Of a DNA stretch of 64,000 nt, positions 54,369 to 63,670 are shown piece after piece. Positions within the stretch are counted from its first letter, which is position 1; the number at the start of each line of letters is the position of its first letter. Source of the stretch: Legionella cherrii (GTDB lineage: Bacteria; Pseudomonadota; Gammaproteobacteria; Legionellales; Legionellaceae); assembly GCF_900635815.1 (NCBI RefSeq), contig NZ_LR134173.1, positions 1,334,001 through 1,398,000 on the forward strand, written 5' to 3'. Below the pieces are notes generated by a model. The model ran no database searches, was not told where the DNA came from, and saw nothing but the letters and a program-made list of their open reading frames with translations. Made by a program: the position numbers and the translations under genes.

Positions 54369-56684
54369 TTATCCTGTTGTCAACATGCCACAAGAAATGC
54401 CGGTGACCGTTTTTCTTAAAAGAGGTAAATCCTTTCTTTTCATCGCCTCGATTTGAATGAGATTTAAAGGATGAACCAGAGTTGATCTTAATTGAATGCT
54501 TTCCCCAAGCCAGGGTTGATGAAAACAAAAATCTTGCTCACCCGTTATCTGACGGAAGAATAAGATGGTTGACTTGAGTTCTGATTGAAAGGGCTTGAGG
54601 TATTCATTGGAGCCAGTCAATTGGACCAGGTATTGTTCCCAGATAGGGAGGTACACTTTAGAAAGCGTTACGCCTAATTGTTTTACAAAAGCTGCCAAAA
54701 GAGCATTTTCCTTATAAAGCACCTTAAGTCTATTTTTTCCAGATGCATCGAGCTCTAACCAAGTGGAACCAATACCCCACCAAGTCGGGAAAAGAAGTCG
54801 GGTTTGAGTCCAGCATAGGATCCATGGGATGGCGCGAAGTTTTCTTTGATCGGGGCCTGATTTTCGTTTGGTCGGACGAGATCCAATCTTTAGTTCGTTT
54901 AAAAAATGATAAGGCGATGCCTGCTCAATGGTTGGCCAAAACCATTCGCTTTGTATCAGTTCTTTATATTTCTGACTGACTTTTGCGGAAAATAATAATA
55001 ATTCTTCGGGATAATCATTATCCATGTTCTTCTCTTTGTATGAATAGATATCAAGAAATTTATCAATCTGACTTTTAAGTATGGAACTGGAACCAAAAAG
55101 TCGAGCGACCATTTCACCTTGAATGGTCACTTTGTAATTACTCATCATCTCCTTGGACCAAGAAGCAGTTTGTTCCTTGATATCCCCACCTCCTCGTTCA
55201 ATGCTGCCACCTGATCCATGAAAAAAGATGGGGCGAAGATTTTTATTTTCCAGGGTAGTCTGAATACGTCCTAGACTTTTTGCAATCATCAGTCGGGAAG
55301 GCAATACTCCGTTTTCTTTAGACGAGTCGGAATAGCCCAGCATGACCTCATAATTTCCATCCCACTGTTTCAGATGCTTCTGTCGAATATCATCAGTGAT
55401 TGAATCATTTAATATAGTATCTGCGCTGGTAAGCGCGAGTTGATTTTCAAACAAGGGCACAACAGGTAAGGCGTAGCTTTTAAAAACTTGCTTCACCAGG
55501 TTAATTCCATTTTTTATATCCTCAGCAGATTCAACCATACTGAGAATAAAACCGCGTATATAGTTTTTGGGATCCGTCCCCTGAGTGATAGAGTAGACTT
55601 GCTCAAGCATTTTGGTAATCGTTGTTTTTTTGATGCTGCTTAAGCTTTCTTTTACTACAGCTGAATCTTCTCTGAGCTCTAATGGTATCACCAGAGTGGG
55701 GTAGAGCTGAAAAATACTGGAGATTATGGAAAATTGTTCGAGTTCGAAATTTAAAAACCGAAAGGTGTCTGTTTGTAACCCAGTTAATTCTTTTTTGAAT
55801 GCAGCTACTGTTTCATGATCTCTTGGTTTTATTTTCTTAAGGTGGTTCGCTTTTTTAATAAACTGATGGAGCTGATTTTCCAAGACTTTATTTTCATTTA
55901 ATGCGGTTGAGAGTTTGACAGTTTCCAATACTTCTTTGAGACATTCCTGGATATAATTGATAAAAAAAGATCGGGAAAGTTCGAGACTTTTAACCATGAT
56001 TTTTTCATTAACCCCTGAATGCCCATCTTTATCACCTCCTACCCAAGTGCGTAATTGAATAGGGGCACCTTTAGATAAAAAAGAATGATACAGTTTGATG
56101 TTGTATGGATTGAGTGCGTATTGATAGATATATTGAGCCTCATCTTCTACGCTTGGTTTTTCATAAAAGGAAATATTAATCTGCAGTGCAATTTTCAGCA
56201 TTTGATCAAGATAAGACTCATTCATCAAATAAGGGGATTTCAGCACTTCGACAAGATAGTCACGAATTGCTTTAAACAGTGTTAAAAATTCATTGGTGCG
56301 AGCTTCTGTCGGATGCGCTGTTAAGACATAATGAATTCCCTGAGGTTTGTCCGCGTAGATTTTTTCTTTTCTTTGATTAATACGAAAAATGCGGTAGGCA
56401 TTCTCACAGGCATTAATGAGCTCCATCATCAGAGAAAAACCATGAGCAATGTGATAAAGCTGAGTACCATCAAGCTCGGAAAGCTCCATTTGAAGACTAG
56501 AAAGAGCAGCTCTAAGTGAATATGCTTCATTCCCAATGGTGTTTTGCATGGAGAGTCGGATGTGCTCAATTCGTTCGAATGTTTCTTTTCCATAAACTTC
56601 TGCAATCGCGTTTCCTAAACGAGTAAGGGACCAGGAAATCATATGACTGAGTTCTCTTGGTAGATGGGAGATATTTTGTTTCAT
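54369..56684 (-). CDS. ppc: Phosphoenolpyruvate carboxylase
   Basis: 771 residues, about 110 shorter than E. coli PEPC. Makes oxaloacetate from PEP and bicarbonate. Catalytic His in VLTAHPTEART, then VGGDKDGHSG, GYSDSSKENG, FHGSGGSIERGGGD, IQGEMVARLFG, RAIPWILCWTQTR and the C-terminal MLTTG. In most enzymes the Gly-rich loop reads FHGRGG; here the Arg is Ser. The motif order is otherwise complete. Single gene. Confidence 0.93.
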   Translation of the reverse strand: MKQNISHLPRELSHMISWSLTRLGNAIAEVYGKETFERIEHIRLSMQNTIGNEAYSLRAALSSLQMELSELDGTQLYHIAHGFSLMMELINACENAYRIFRINQRKEKIYADKPQGIHYVLTAHPTEARTNEFLTLFKAIRDYLVEVLKSPYLMNESYLDQMLKIALQINISFYEKPSVEDEAQYIYQYALNPYNIKLYHSFLSKGAPIQLRTWVGGDKDGHSGVNEKIMVKSLELSRSFFINYIQECLKEVLETVKLSTALNENKVLENQLHQFIKKANHLKKIKPRDHETVAAFKKELTGLQTDTFRFLNFELEQFSIISSIFQLYPTLVIPLELREDSAVVKESLSSIKKTTITKMLEQVYSITQGTDPKNYIRGFILSMVESAEDIKNGINLVKQVFKSYALPVVPLFENQLALTSADTILNDSITDDIRQKHLKQWDGNYEVMLGYSDSSKENGVLPSRLMIAKSLGRIQTTLENKNLRPIFFHGSGGSIERGGGDIKEQTASWSKEMMSNYKVTIQGEMVARLFGSSSILKSQIDKFLDIYSYKEKNMDNDYPEELLLFSAKVSQKYKELIQSEWFWPTIEQASPYHFLNELKIGSRPTKRKSGPDQRKLRAIPWILCWTQTRLLFPTWWGIGSTWLELDASGKNRLKVLYKENALLAAFVKQLGVTLSKVYLPIWEQYLVQLTGSNEYLKPFQSELKSTILFFRQITGEQDFCFHQPWLGESIQLRSTLVHPLNLIQIEAMKRKDLPLLRKTVTGISCGMLTTG

Positions 56685-56838
56685 CGAACACTCCGATTTT
56701 TAAAAGGTGTTCTGAATGTCTTACAGAGTGATTTTCCCTGGTTTATCGAAAAAATCATCCTTGACTCACGCAGATCATGCATAGGTTAACCTTCTGCTCG
56801 TGATCTAACGCCGATTAGACACCTTTATACGCCTTTTT

Positions 56839-57276
56839 TCAGTTTGGTAATTTACGGAAGCTAACAGATAAGCGGTTCCAACTATTAATCGCAATAATTG
56901 CCATAGTAAGATCAATGAGCTCCTTTTCACTGAAACAAGTTAAGGCTTCCTGATAAACATTATCAGGAACATGAGTTTCTGATAATAAAGTCACTGCTTC
57001 AGTCCAAGCTAAAGCGGCTCGCTCACGAGTTGTGAAAAACGGAGATTCTCTCCATACGACCACTGAATGGAGACGGCGTTCAGACTCACCTTCTTTTTTG
57101 GCTTCAGTACTGTGTAGATCGACACAATAGACACAGCCATTAATTTGAGAGGCACGTAGTTTAACCAGATTAATAAGGGTCTTTTCTAATCCACAACGAT
57201 TAACGTACTGTTCAACGCCTAACATGGTCTTAACCGCATCAGGTGCTGCTTTATAAAAATCAATTCGTGAGTCCAT
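56839..57276 (-). CDS. AhpD/carboxymuconolactone-decarboxylase-family protein
   Basis: 145 residues from ATG 57276 (GGGAG 8 nt before; ORF extends upstream without a better site). Core motif INGCVYCVDLHSTEAKKEG carries the redox CxxC and His of AhpD-like alkylhydroperoxidases; the rest (ERAALAWTEAVTLL; LIDLTMAIIAINSWNRLSVSF) is typical. Likely peroxidase-type antioxidant protein. Confidence 0.9.
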   Translation of the reverse strand: MDSRIDFYKAAPDAVKTMLGVEQYVNRCGLEKTLINLVKLRASQINGCVYCVDLHSTEAKKEGESERRLHSVVVWRESPFFTTRERAALAWTEAVTLLSETHVPDNVYQEALTCFSEKELIDLTMAIIAINSWNRLSVSFRKLPN

Positions 57277-57473
57277 TATGATTCTCCCTAAATTTTTAAT
57301 CTTATTTATAGCATGCCCTTGCATTTTCTAGTACAAAGTTGAAGGTATTTTGTTGGCTGAACGCAATCATCACTTTATTTGCTCGTGGTCAAATAGCAAG
57401 CGTAGGCAGGGCTGTAAAGCCCAGCAAATGATGTATAGGCTGATACTTGAGTTAACTTGATGTTTTTAGCTAA

Positions 57474-57532
57474 TAATCAATTTTTAGGTAACGTTCAAGA
57501 TTGGGTGCTGCGCTTCGCAGCCCAGCCTAGGT
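57474..57532. repeat. Dispersed intergenic repeat, copy A
   Basis: AATCAATTTTTAGGTAACGT then TCAAGATTGGGTGCTGCG and GCAGCCCAGCCTAGG. Matches 60621-60681 with few changes and contains a hairpin (TGGGTGCTGCG / CGCAGCCCA). It overlaps the last codons of the convergent membrane-protein gene. Confidence 0.55.
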
Positions 57533-57907
57533 TCGCTTTCGTGGCGTTAAAACTGCTAAAACAAAAGCAACGAGAAACAAAACCGGGACATCACCATATA
57601 GATGAGCAAAATGGTTGGGGTAGTACAATGCCTGGACGGTCATGATCAATCCATGTACCACACTGGACCAAACGGTAAACCAAATTAAACTTAAATGCTG
57701 AGTTGGATTTTTTGCTGCCAGGATTAAAAATACGCCTAATGTCGCATAAATTCCCAAGATCATTTGTAAATAGACGTTTTGGCCAACTTGATGCCAAGCC
57801 CATCCAGAAGGCCATAAAAGGGTTAATGGATATAGAGCGAAAATAAAAAGCAGTCCTATGATAACCAAAACAACCCGAAGTATTTTATAATCGTTTTTGG
57901 CGTCCAT
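57527..57907 (-). CDS. Small four-TM membrane protein
   Basis: 126 residues from ATG 57907 (GGAG upstream). Four hydrophobic segments (VVLVIIGLLFIFALYPLTLL; MILGIYATLGVFLILAA; LIWFTVWSSVVHGLIM; VPVLFLVAFVLAVL) and a basic end (TPRKRT). Resembles a widespread uncharacterised family (I think DUF6632). Function unknown. Confidence 0.75.
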   Translation of the reverse strand: MDAKNDYKILRVVLVIIGLLFIFALYPLTLLWPSGWAWHQVGQNVYLQMILGIYATLGVFLILAAKNPTQHLSLIWFTVWSSVVHGLIMTVQALYYPNHFAHLYGDVPVLFLVAFVLAVLTPRKRT

Positions 57908-58002
57908 GATTAAGCTCCATTCCAAAATAAGTCCTAATGTTTTTATTATAGCAAGTCTGGATGAAACAACCTCTTATAAACTGGTCATTTGTTCGATTAA
58001 AC

Positions 58003-59181
58003 TTAGTTACCCCGTTTAGATGGGCCTGAATGAGATTCGTCAGGTTCTGGTTGATCCAGTTTTAAAAAAGACTGCCTCGATTGGTACACCAACTCCCGCA
58101 GTTGGACACTTTTTGGCGTGGGGGCTTTTTTCATCAGTGGTGTTAGTGTATACCCTTCCAAAGCAAGCAGGTTAGGTAATCCATATTTACCCGAATTATG
58201 CATTGAACCACAGGCTACTAGCGTTGATTTTTTCTGAGAAAGAATATCATCTAACCAATATAGGTTCCGTCTTATTGCCGAATGTAAGAGGGGATTTGCT
58301 TTACTACGTTCATCAAGTTTCAAAGGGGCTATTGACGTTAAATATTGCTTGTTGAAATCTTCTTTGTCAGATTGTGTCGGTTCATCTTTTGTGCTTGTAG
58401 TTTGAAGCTTGACAAAACCTGACGCAGCGATAACAGTCCGATTTTCAAGAGACTTGAGATTTTTGTTTAATTCAATCGCTTTTTCTTGAATTAAATCATC
58501 AACAGAAGTTTCCACTCTTACCTCTGAGACTACTTCAACCATTACTTCATCGACTTTATCTACCACCCCTTCACATACATCAGCAAAATAATCTTTAGTA
58601 TCCAACAGGAACTCATGACAGGTACTGAATAAATAAATTGGTGGACATCCCTCCTTCTCAGCTTTCCATAAAAATGCAACATCCTTCACAAGCTCAGGAC
58701 AATCGGTGTATCTATTTTCAGCCTCATCCATTTTTTTACTAATGGTTTCTTGCTCTATTAATTTATCCGATAAGGAGTCGTCTAAAAAAAAGTTTTGGGA
58801 TGATTCTGTGCCAATTTCTTTAAAATTCGCCTCAATCTGATTTTTTAAATCAAATAACCTGTTTTTAAGATTATTTAAATCATCGAGAACAAAGGGATTT
58901 ATTGACTCTACACTTTCATCCTCAATGCGAATTGGCTCGGGAGCTGACTCAATTGATTTCAGCGAATCATGTCGATTGGATGCAATTTCAGGTCCGCTGC
59001 CCATAAGTCGGTCATAAGCTTCTCGAACTAATGTAAATTGACGCGCCGCATCTTCTCTCTCTTTCTGGCTCTTACCAGCCTGTTTATCGGGATGATACTT
59101 CAAAATAAGCGCTTTATACGCTCCTCTTATTTCTCCTCGTTTTGCAGATGGATCAATACCCAATATTTTGTACGGATTCAT
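58003..59181 (-). CDS. DnaJ-domain protein, effector candidate
   Basis: 392 residues. N-terminal J domain about 1-62: YKILGIDPSAKRGEIRGAYK, then YHPDKQ with the HPD that stimulates Hsp70. No Gly/Phe or zinc-finger region, so not a housekeeping DnaJ. The remaining 330 residues are unrecognised (acidic helices, then LLALEGYTLTPLMKKA). The tail is Ser/Pro/Lys-rich. Stand-alone J proteins of this shape in Legionella are often Dot/Icm substrates. Confidence 0.75.
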   Translation of the reverse strand: MNPYKILGIDPSAKRGEIRGAYKALILKYHPDKQAGKSQKEREDAARQFTLVREAYDRLMGSGPEIASNRHDSLKSIESAPEPIRIEDESVESINPFVLDDLNNLKNRLFDLKNQIEANFKEIGTESSQNFFLDDSLSDKLIEQETISKKMDEAENRYTDCPELVKDVAFLWKAEKEGCPPIYLFSTCHEFLLDTKDYFADVCEGVVDKVDEVMVEVVSEVRVETSVDDLIQEKAIELNKNLKSLENRTVIAASGFVKLQTTSTKDEPTQSDKEDFNKQYLTSIAPLKLDERSKANPLLHSAIRRNLYWLDDILSQKKSTLVACGSMHNSGKYGLPNLLALEGYTLTPLMKKAPTPKSVQLRELVYQSRQSFLKLDQPEPDESHSGPSKRGN

Positions 59182-59556
59182 TTACAAACCTCTTATAATG
59201 CAATTAGATAAACATTAGATGGTTTTTCCATTCCTTGCAGAGATGGGCACAAAAATTAAAAACATCTAAGCTATCGGATAAAACTCATATTATTTATATT
59301 AAAGCACAACCCAAGGGGATTGTATAAAAATTACTCGATTTAGATTGAACATTTAATCCGGTAATTTTCTGATTGATTGTCCGTTTTTTGGCCCTCGTTT
59401 CTCGTTTTTCAGAGCATTTTCTCCCTAAAAAATTGCCATTCCTGAATTGTGTTATGATTCATAAAAATCTTGAACCTATAATAGGCTAAAGGGATGCCGC
59501 AGCGTTACAATAAGTAATAGACTCAAAAGGTTTGTTCTCCCTCGGGTAGAGAAAAT
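59182..59556. other. Intergenic region between divergent DnaJ and GNAT genes
   Basis: AT-rich with no gene. A CTATAATAG -10-like box lies at about 59476-59484. No recognisable operator. Confidence 0.35.
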
Positions 59557-60555
59557 ATGATGATCCAAATTGAAAAAGTAAGCGGTGAATTGGCTCAAAC
59601 TTTGTGTCAAACAATTACCAAAGATTTGCCTGAATACTTTGGCCTACCAGAGGCCAATGAGCACTATGCAACAGGTGTGACAACACGTACGAATTTTGCA
59701 GCGAAAAAAGGGGGTAGCTTTATTGGTCTTGTCTCGATTGATTTTCCTTATCCTAATAATGCCACTATTTACTGGATGGGTGTAAGACGCGACTTTCATC
59801 GTCAATGTGTAGGTAGGCAATTAATCGAAGCGGCTTGTCATTTTGCCAACACGCAAGGGGCAACGACTATAACTGTTGAAACATTAAGTCCTTCTGAAGC
59901 GGAAGAGAATTATCTTAAGACATACTTATTCTATCAATCCGTTGGTTTTAAGGCTCTTTTTGATTTAAAACCTGCTGGCTATGAATGGAATATGGTGTAT
60001 ATGGTGAAAAAGCTTAAGCCTTTATCAGTAATGCAACACTCAATTGTTATTAAGACACTGGAGCTATCTGATATTCCTATTCTCGTCGATGCTTTTCAAA
60101 AGGCAAATTGGCAAAAACCTGCATCATTGTTTAAGACGTATTATCAAGAACAACAAAACTCTGAGCGAGTGATATGGCTCGCTTATTTTCAAGACCAGAT
60201 TGCTGGCTACGTTACTCTAAAATGGATATCACAATATGAGCCTTTTGCTCAGCAAAAAATCCCGGAAATTATGGATTTGAATGTATTACCTTCTTTTCGC
60301 AAGCGTGGAATAGGAAGTGCTTTACTCTCTGTTGCTGAGGAACAGGCAGCGAATCGGCGTGATCGAGTAGGCATTGGTGTTGGGTTATATGGAGGCTCTG
60401 ATGGCGGATATGGACAAGCCCAGCGTCTTTATGTAAATCGAAGTTACATTCCAGATGGTTCAGGGGTAACTTATAACTATAAGCCAACGGTTCCCGGGCA
60501 AACATACCCTCTGGATGATGATTTAATTTTATGGTTTACCAAAGATCTAAAATAA
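59557..60555 (+). CDS. Tandem GNAT acetyltransferase
   Basis: 332 residues with two GNAT modules. First (about 1-150): YWMGVRRDFHRQCVGRQLIE with the acetyl-CoA Q/RxxGxG-like loop and FYQSVGFKAL. Second (about 165-332): MDLNVLPSFRKRGIGSALLS with RKRGIG, then the YVNRSYIPDG end. Gene-fused double GNATs may acetylate small molecules such as antibiotics; substrate unknown. Confidence 0.85.
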   Translation: MMIQIEKVSGELAQTLCQTITKDLPEYFGLPEANEHYATGVTTRTNFAAKKGGSFIGLVSIDFPYPNNATIYWMGVRRDFHRQCVGRQLIEAACHFANTQGATTITVETLSPSEAEENYLKTYLFYQSVGFKALFDLKPAGYEWNMVYMVKKLKPLSVMQHSIVIKTLELSDIPILVDAFQKANWQKPASLFKTYYQEQQNSERVIWLAYFQDQIAGYVTLKWISQYEPFAQQKIPEIMDLNVLPSFRKRGIGSALLSVAEEQAANRRDRVGIGVGLYGGSDGGYGQAQRLYVNRSYIPDGSGVTYNYKPTVPGQTYPLDDDLILWFTKDLK

Positions 60556-60620
60556 AACTACTTAACTCTGACGCTCTAGGTTCTTTTTTTCGTACTCGGT
60601 CCTCTCAAGGAGATCAGTTA

Positions 60621-60681
60621 ATCATCAATTTCTAGGTACGCTCAAGATGGGGCGCTGGGTTTTTGCAGCCCAGCCTATGGG
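60621..60681. repeat. Dispersed intergenic repeat, copy B
   Basis: AATCATCAATTTCTAGGTAC, GCTCAAGATGGGGCGCTGGG and GCAGCCCAGCCTATGG; partner of 57474-57532. The hairpin GCTGGG / CCCAGC is conserved although the loop differs. Confidence 0.55.
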
Positions 60682-60815
60682 AGCATCCATACAAAGAATA
60701 ATCTGCACACATCTTGTCTATGGCAAGTACTTATTTTTAAAATCTGCTTAAAAATAATTTATCTTCTATGATAAAATTATGATCATTTTTTAATGGTTAT
60801 CAATGAGGATTGAGG

Positions 60816-61943
60816 GTGTTTAATACATTTCATAGCGCTGGAGTAAAGGCATTTGATCAAAAAAACTATGGAATTGCTAAAGATTTTTTTCTGCAAGCAA
60901 TTAATAAAAATCCAGAAGTAGCGGAAAGCTATTTTTATTTAGGACAATGTTTCTTTTTTGGTGATGAAAAACAACAAGCGATTCCTCCTTTAAAAAAATT
61001 CATTGAATTGAGACAAACTAATTCAGATGAAGTAGCCAATATTGCTTATGCATTCGACTTATTAGGCCAATGTTATGAAACGCAAAACAGGGACTCGGCT
61101 GCACTCAAATGTTACGAGACGGCAACCAAAATTTATCCCTCTGGTGCCTCTGCCTGGAATAACATGGGTTTGTTTTATATGAAATCCGCTCAGCATTATC
61201 TTGAGGCTGACTTGACCAATAGCGCGAAGCTGTTTAAAGGCGCATATGCTTTTATCAAAAAAGCCTTGGAACTATGTTGTAACAACCCTGTATTTTTACA
61301 CAGTCTAGCCAGTTGGTATGAACAATACGTTGAACTTCTTGGACGAGTGGTTGAAGACGAAGAAACTGTTCAGAAGAATATCGCAAGCAGTTTTAATGAT
61401 GCGATAGATTATTACCGAAAAGCATTATCAGCATGTAGCGAACAAGACGTGGCATTGAGAAACATTATTTTATCTAACCTCACAGAATGTCTCGCGCAAT
61501 ATGGCCATCATTTCTATCAAAATAAAGACTATAAAAAGGCGCAAGAGACTTATTTGGCAGCACTTTCTCTTGATCCAGAACATCTTGTTGTGATGAATCA
61601 AATTGGAATGGCTCTTTCTAAACAGGAGCATTACTTAGAGGCACGACACTATTTTTCTTCGATTTTGGATATAACAGAGGATAAACAAGAAATTGCGGAT
61701 GCTTATTTAAATATTGCTTGTACCTATCGATTAGAGAAAGAGTGGGATAAGGCGGAAAAGGCACTGAGTGACGCTAAGAAATTTGCACCTGAGGACGCTT
61801 CTATTGCCGAAGAAGAAATAAAGTTGAATGAATCAAAATCAGCTGCTCTTCTTGTATCTACACCTCAAACCCTATTTGGCAACTCAAATTCAGACTCTCA
61901 AATTGTAAGTAAAACAGGTCCAGAATCAAGTTTTTCTATTTGA
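60816..61943 (+). CDS. TPR-repeat protein
   Basis: About 375 residues from GTG 60816 (GAGGA about 6 nt upstream; TTG 60810 also possible). Repeats: VKAFDQKNYGIAKDFFLQAI, ESYFYLGQCFFFGDEKQQAI, AFDLLGQCYETQNRDSAALK, SAWNNMGLFYMKSAQHYLEA, KDYKKAQETYLAALSLDPEH, AYLNIACTYRLEKEWDKAEK. Soluble protein-interaction scaffold; Sel1-free. Possible effector or housekeeping; undetermined. Confidence 0.8.
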   Translation: MFNTFHSAGVKAFDQKNYGIAKDFFLQAINKNPEVAESYFYLGQCFFFGDEKQQAIPPLKKFIELRQTNSDEVANIAYAFDLLGQCYETQNRDSAALKCYETATKIYPSGASAWNNMGLFYMKSAQHYLEADLTNSAKLFKGAYAFIKKALELCCNNPVFLHSLASWYEQYVELLGRVVEDEETVQKNIASSFNDAIDYYRKALSACSEQDVALRNIILSNLTECLAQYGHHFYQNKDYKKAQETYLAALSLDPEHLVVMNQIGMALSKQEHYLEARHYFSSILDITEDKQEIADAYLNIACTYRLEKEWDKAEKALSDAKKFAPEDASIAEEEIKLNESKSAALLVSTPQTLFGNSNSDSQIVSKTGPESSFSI

Positions 61944-61955
61944 GTTTTAGCAAGT

Positions 61956-61979
61956 AGGATGGGTCATTTGACCCAACCT
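61956..61979. repeat. REP-like hairpin after the TPR gene
   Basis: TAGGATGGGTC-ATTT-GACCCAACCTA: an 11-bp stem with one A:A mismatch, lying directly after the TPR stop. Apart from it the interval to 62315 is AT-rich with no gene seen. Confidence 0.5.
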
Positions 61980-62315
61980 AACTTCTAATTTTGATCAAAA
62001 GAAGAATTTCTGTTTAGTTAATGGTTTTATTGAATCAATAAATCTTGGATTGAGTGTATTGTTGGAGCCAAATGACCAACCGAAGCTTGCTTAACAAAAT
62101 ATCAAAATTAGCTCATTTTTATTGGTGGAATTGATTTTAATTTGAGAAAATAGCGTTATTAGAAAACATTTAGTAAAATAATTAAATAAGTCTGTTATGT
62201 TTTTAGAGGTTAATCAGAAAATATCAACTTGAGTAAGTTATGACCCCCAAACAGAGTTCACTGGATATTCGCATTAAACGTATCTTGGCAGTATCCAAAG
62301 AGAGGAATTATTCTA

Positions 62316-63008
62316 ATGATTGCAGAAAAGTTAAACATCAAGTTTGATATTGAGCGCATTCAAAATTATTTTAATCAACACGTCAAACATCTGCAGCCCG
62401 TCCAACAAAATGAGATGTTCGGTGGTTGGAGTATACTGAGTACAAGTGGTGATTATCGAGATGGTTTTCAACAAACAGAAAAGCGTTTCTACTTTGTTGA
62501 TCAGGCTAGTGGCGAATATAAGTTTGACTATGAAAGAGCCCATCGTGAAATTGGTTATACATGGCCGAAGATGCATGTTAATCCCACTCAAGTAGCTACT
62601 GGATATATTGCTGACATTATTGAGACGATTGACAAATTAGGATTACAACCCCACCATGCTCGTTGGACAAGGATTTCGCCCCAAGGAACCACTATTTGGC
62701 ATCGAGATACATGGGAAAATTCCTATAAAGTTCGATTGCATATTCCTGTGATCACCAATCCTGAATGTAAATTCGAAACTGAAGAAGGTGCATTTCACAT
62801 GCCAGCAGACGGTTATTGCTATCTTGTTGCGGTTAATTGCTTGCACAGAGCATACAACCATGGCAATGAGGATCGCATTCATATCATCATGGATGTGATT
62901 GATGATGTCGGTATCAGCCAATATCACCGGACCGCCAAATGCCTTCAAACCAATAATCGTTTTATCAATTGGCCTATGCGCGTAATTAAAAAAATTTGGG
63001 GCTCTTAG
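62316..63008 (+). CDS. Aspartyl/asparaginyl beta-hydroxylase-family dioxygenase
   Basis: 230 residues. Fe(II)/2-oxoglutarate jelly-roll: HARWTRISPQGTTIWHRDTW with the HxD iron ligands, KVRLHIPVITNPE, then the distal His and the oxoglutarate Arg in LHRAYNHGNEDRIHIIMDV. Bacterial relatives hydroxylate amino-acid or peptide substrates. Followed 70 nt later by a FosA-like gene. Confidence 0.88.
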   Translation: MIAEKLNIKFDIERIQNYFNQHVKHLQPVQQNEMFGGWSILSTSGDYRDGFQQTEKRFYFVDQASGEYKFDYERAHREIGYTWPKMHVNPTQVATGYIADIIETIDKLGLQPHHARWTRISPQGTTIWHRDTWENSYKVRLHIPVITNPECKFETEEGAFHMPADGYCYLVAVNCLHRAYNHGNEDRIHIIMDVIDDVGISQYHRTAKCLQTNNRFINWPMRVIKKIWGS

Positions 63009-63078
63009 GTCGCAAAAATGATGACTAAACGTAAGCCATAGTTCAAACTAGGGTTCTTATTATGATGATAACAAAAGT

Positions 63079-63492
63079 ATGAGTATCACAAATATTAATC
63101 ACATTACGCTTGCATGCACTGACATTAATCGGTCCTTCTTGTTTTACAAGGATATTCTGGGGTTTAAGCCTCTCGTAAAATGGGATAAAGGAGCATATTT
63201 TCTTATAGGGGATTTTTGGTTCTGTCTCAATGTTGATTTAGCCAGGAAACCTCAGCCTTGTTATACTCACTATGCCTTCAGTGTCAGCAGCGAAGACTTT
63301 CAATTTCTGGCTCAGAAGATTACTGAATCAGGGGCATATCTATTCAAAGACAACACTTCGCCAGGCGACTCACTCTATTTTCTGGATCCAGATGGACATA
63401 AACTCGAAATTCATGCTGGCAACTATCAAACCAGAATTGCAGCTAAAAAAATAGATATGGGTAATTGGAAGAATGTGGAATGGTTTGTATGA
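63079..63492 (+). CDS. fosA: FosA-family fosfomycin-modifying VOC enzyme
   Basis: 137 residues. Glyoxalase/VOC fold with FosA marks: INHITLACTDINRSFLFYKD (His8 metal ligand), YTHYAFSVSSEDF (second His), SPGDSLYFLDPDGHKLEIH (Glu ligand). Would add glutathione to fosfomycin with a Mn ion. Close in layout to the Legionella FosA relative characterised as FosLL. Ends before a strong bidirectional hairpin. Confidence 0.85.
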   Translation: MSITNINHITLACTDINRSFLFYKDILGFKPLVKWDKGAYFLIGDFWFCLNVDLARKPQPCYTHYAFSVSSEDFQFLAQKITESGAYLFKDNTSPGDSLYFLDPDGHKLEIHAGNYQTRIAAKKIDMGNWKNVEWFV

Positions 63493-63616
63493 TCAAAATT
63501 GATTTTTATAAGAAAACATCCACACCCTACACCCGAACTTTAGAGTGAGTTATGTGGGAAAAATAAAATCTTGGTTTGCATCTCAGTGGAATAAAATAGA
63601 CCGTATTTTGACTCAT

Positions 63617-63651
63617 AAATAAGGAAGGTTATGAAATAAGCTTCCTTATTT
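63617..63651. terminator. Bidirectional terminator-like hairpin
   Basis: AAATAAGGAAG and CTTCCTTATTT form an 11-bp perfect stem with a 13-nt loop, T/A-rich on both sides, between the convergent fosA-like gene and the minus-strand gene at the window end. Confidence 0.75.
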
Positions 63652-63670
63652 ATTAAGCAAATCCAAGGCA

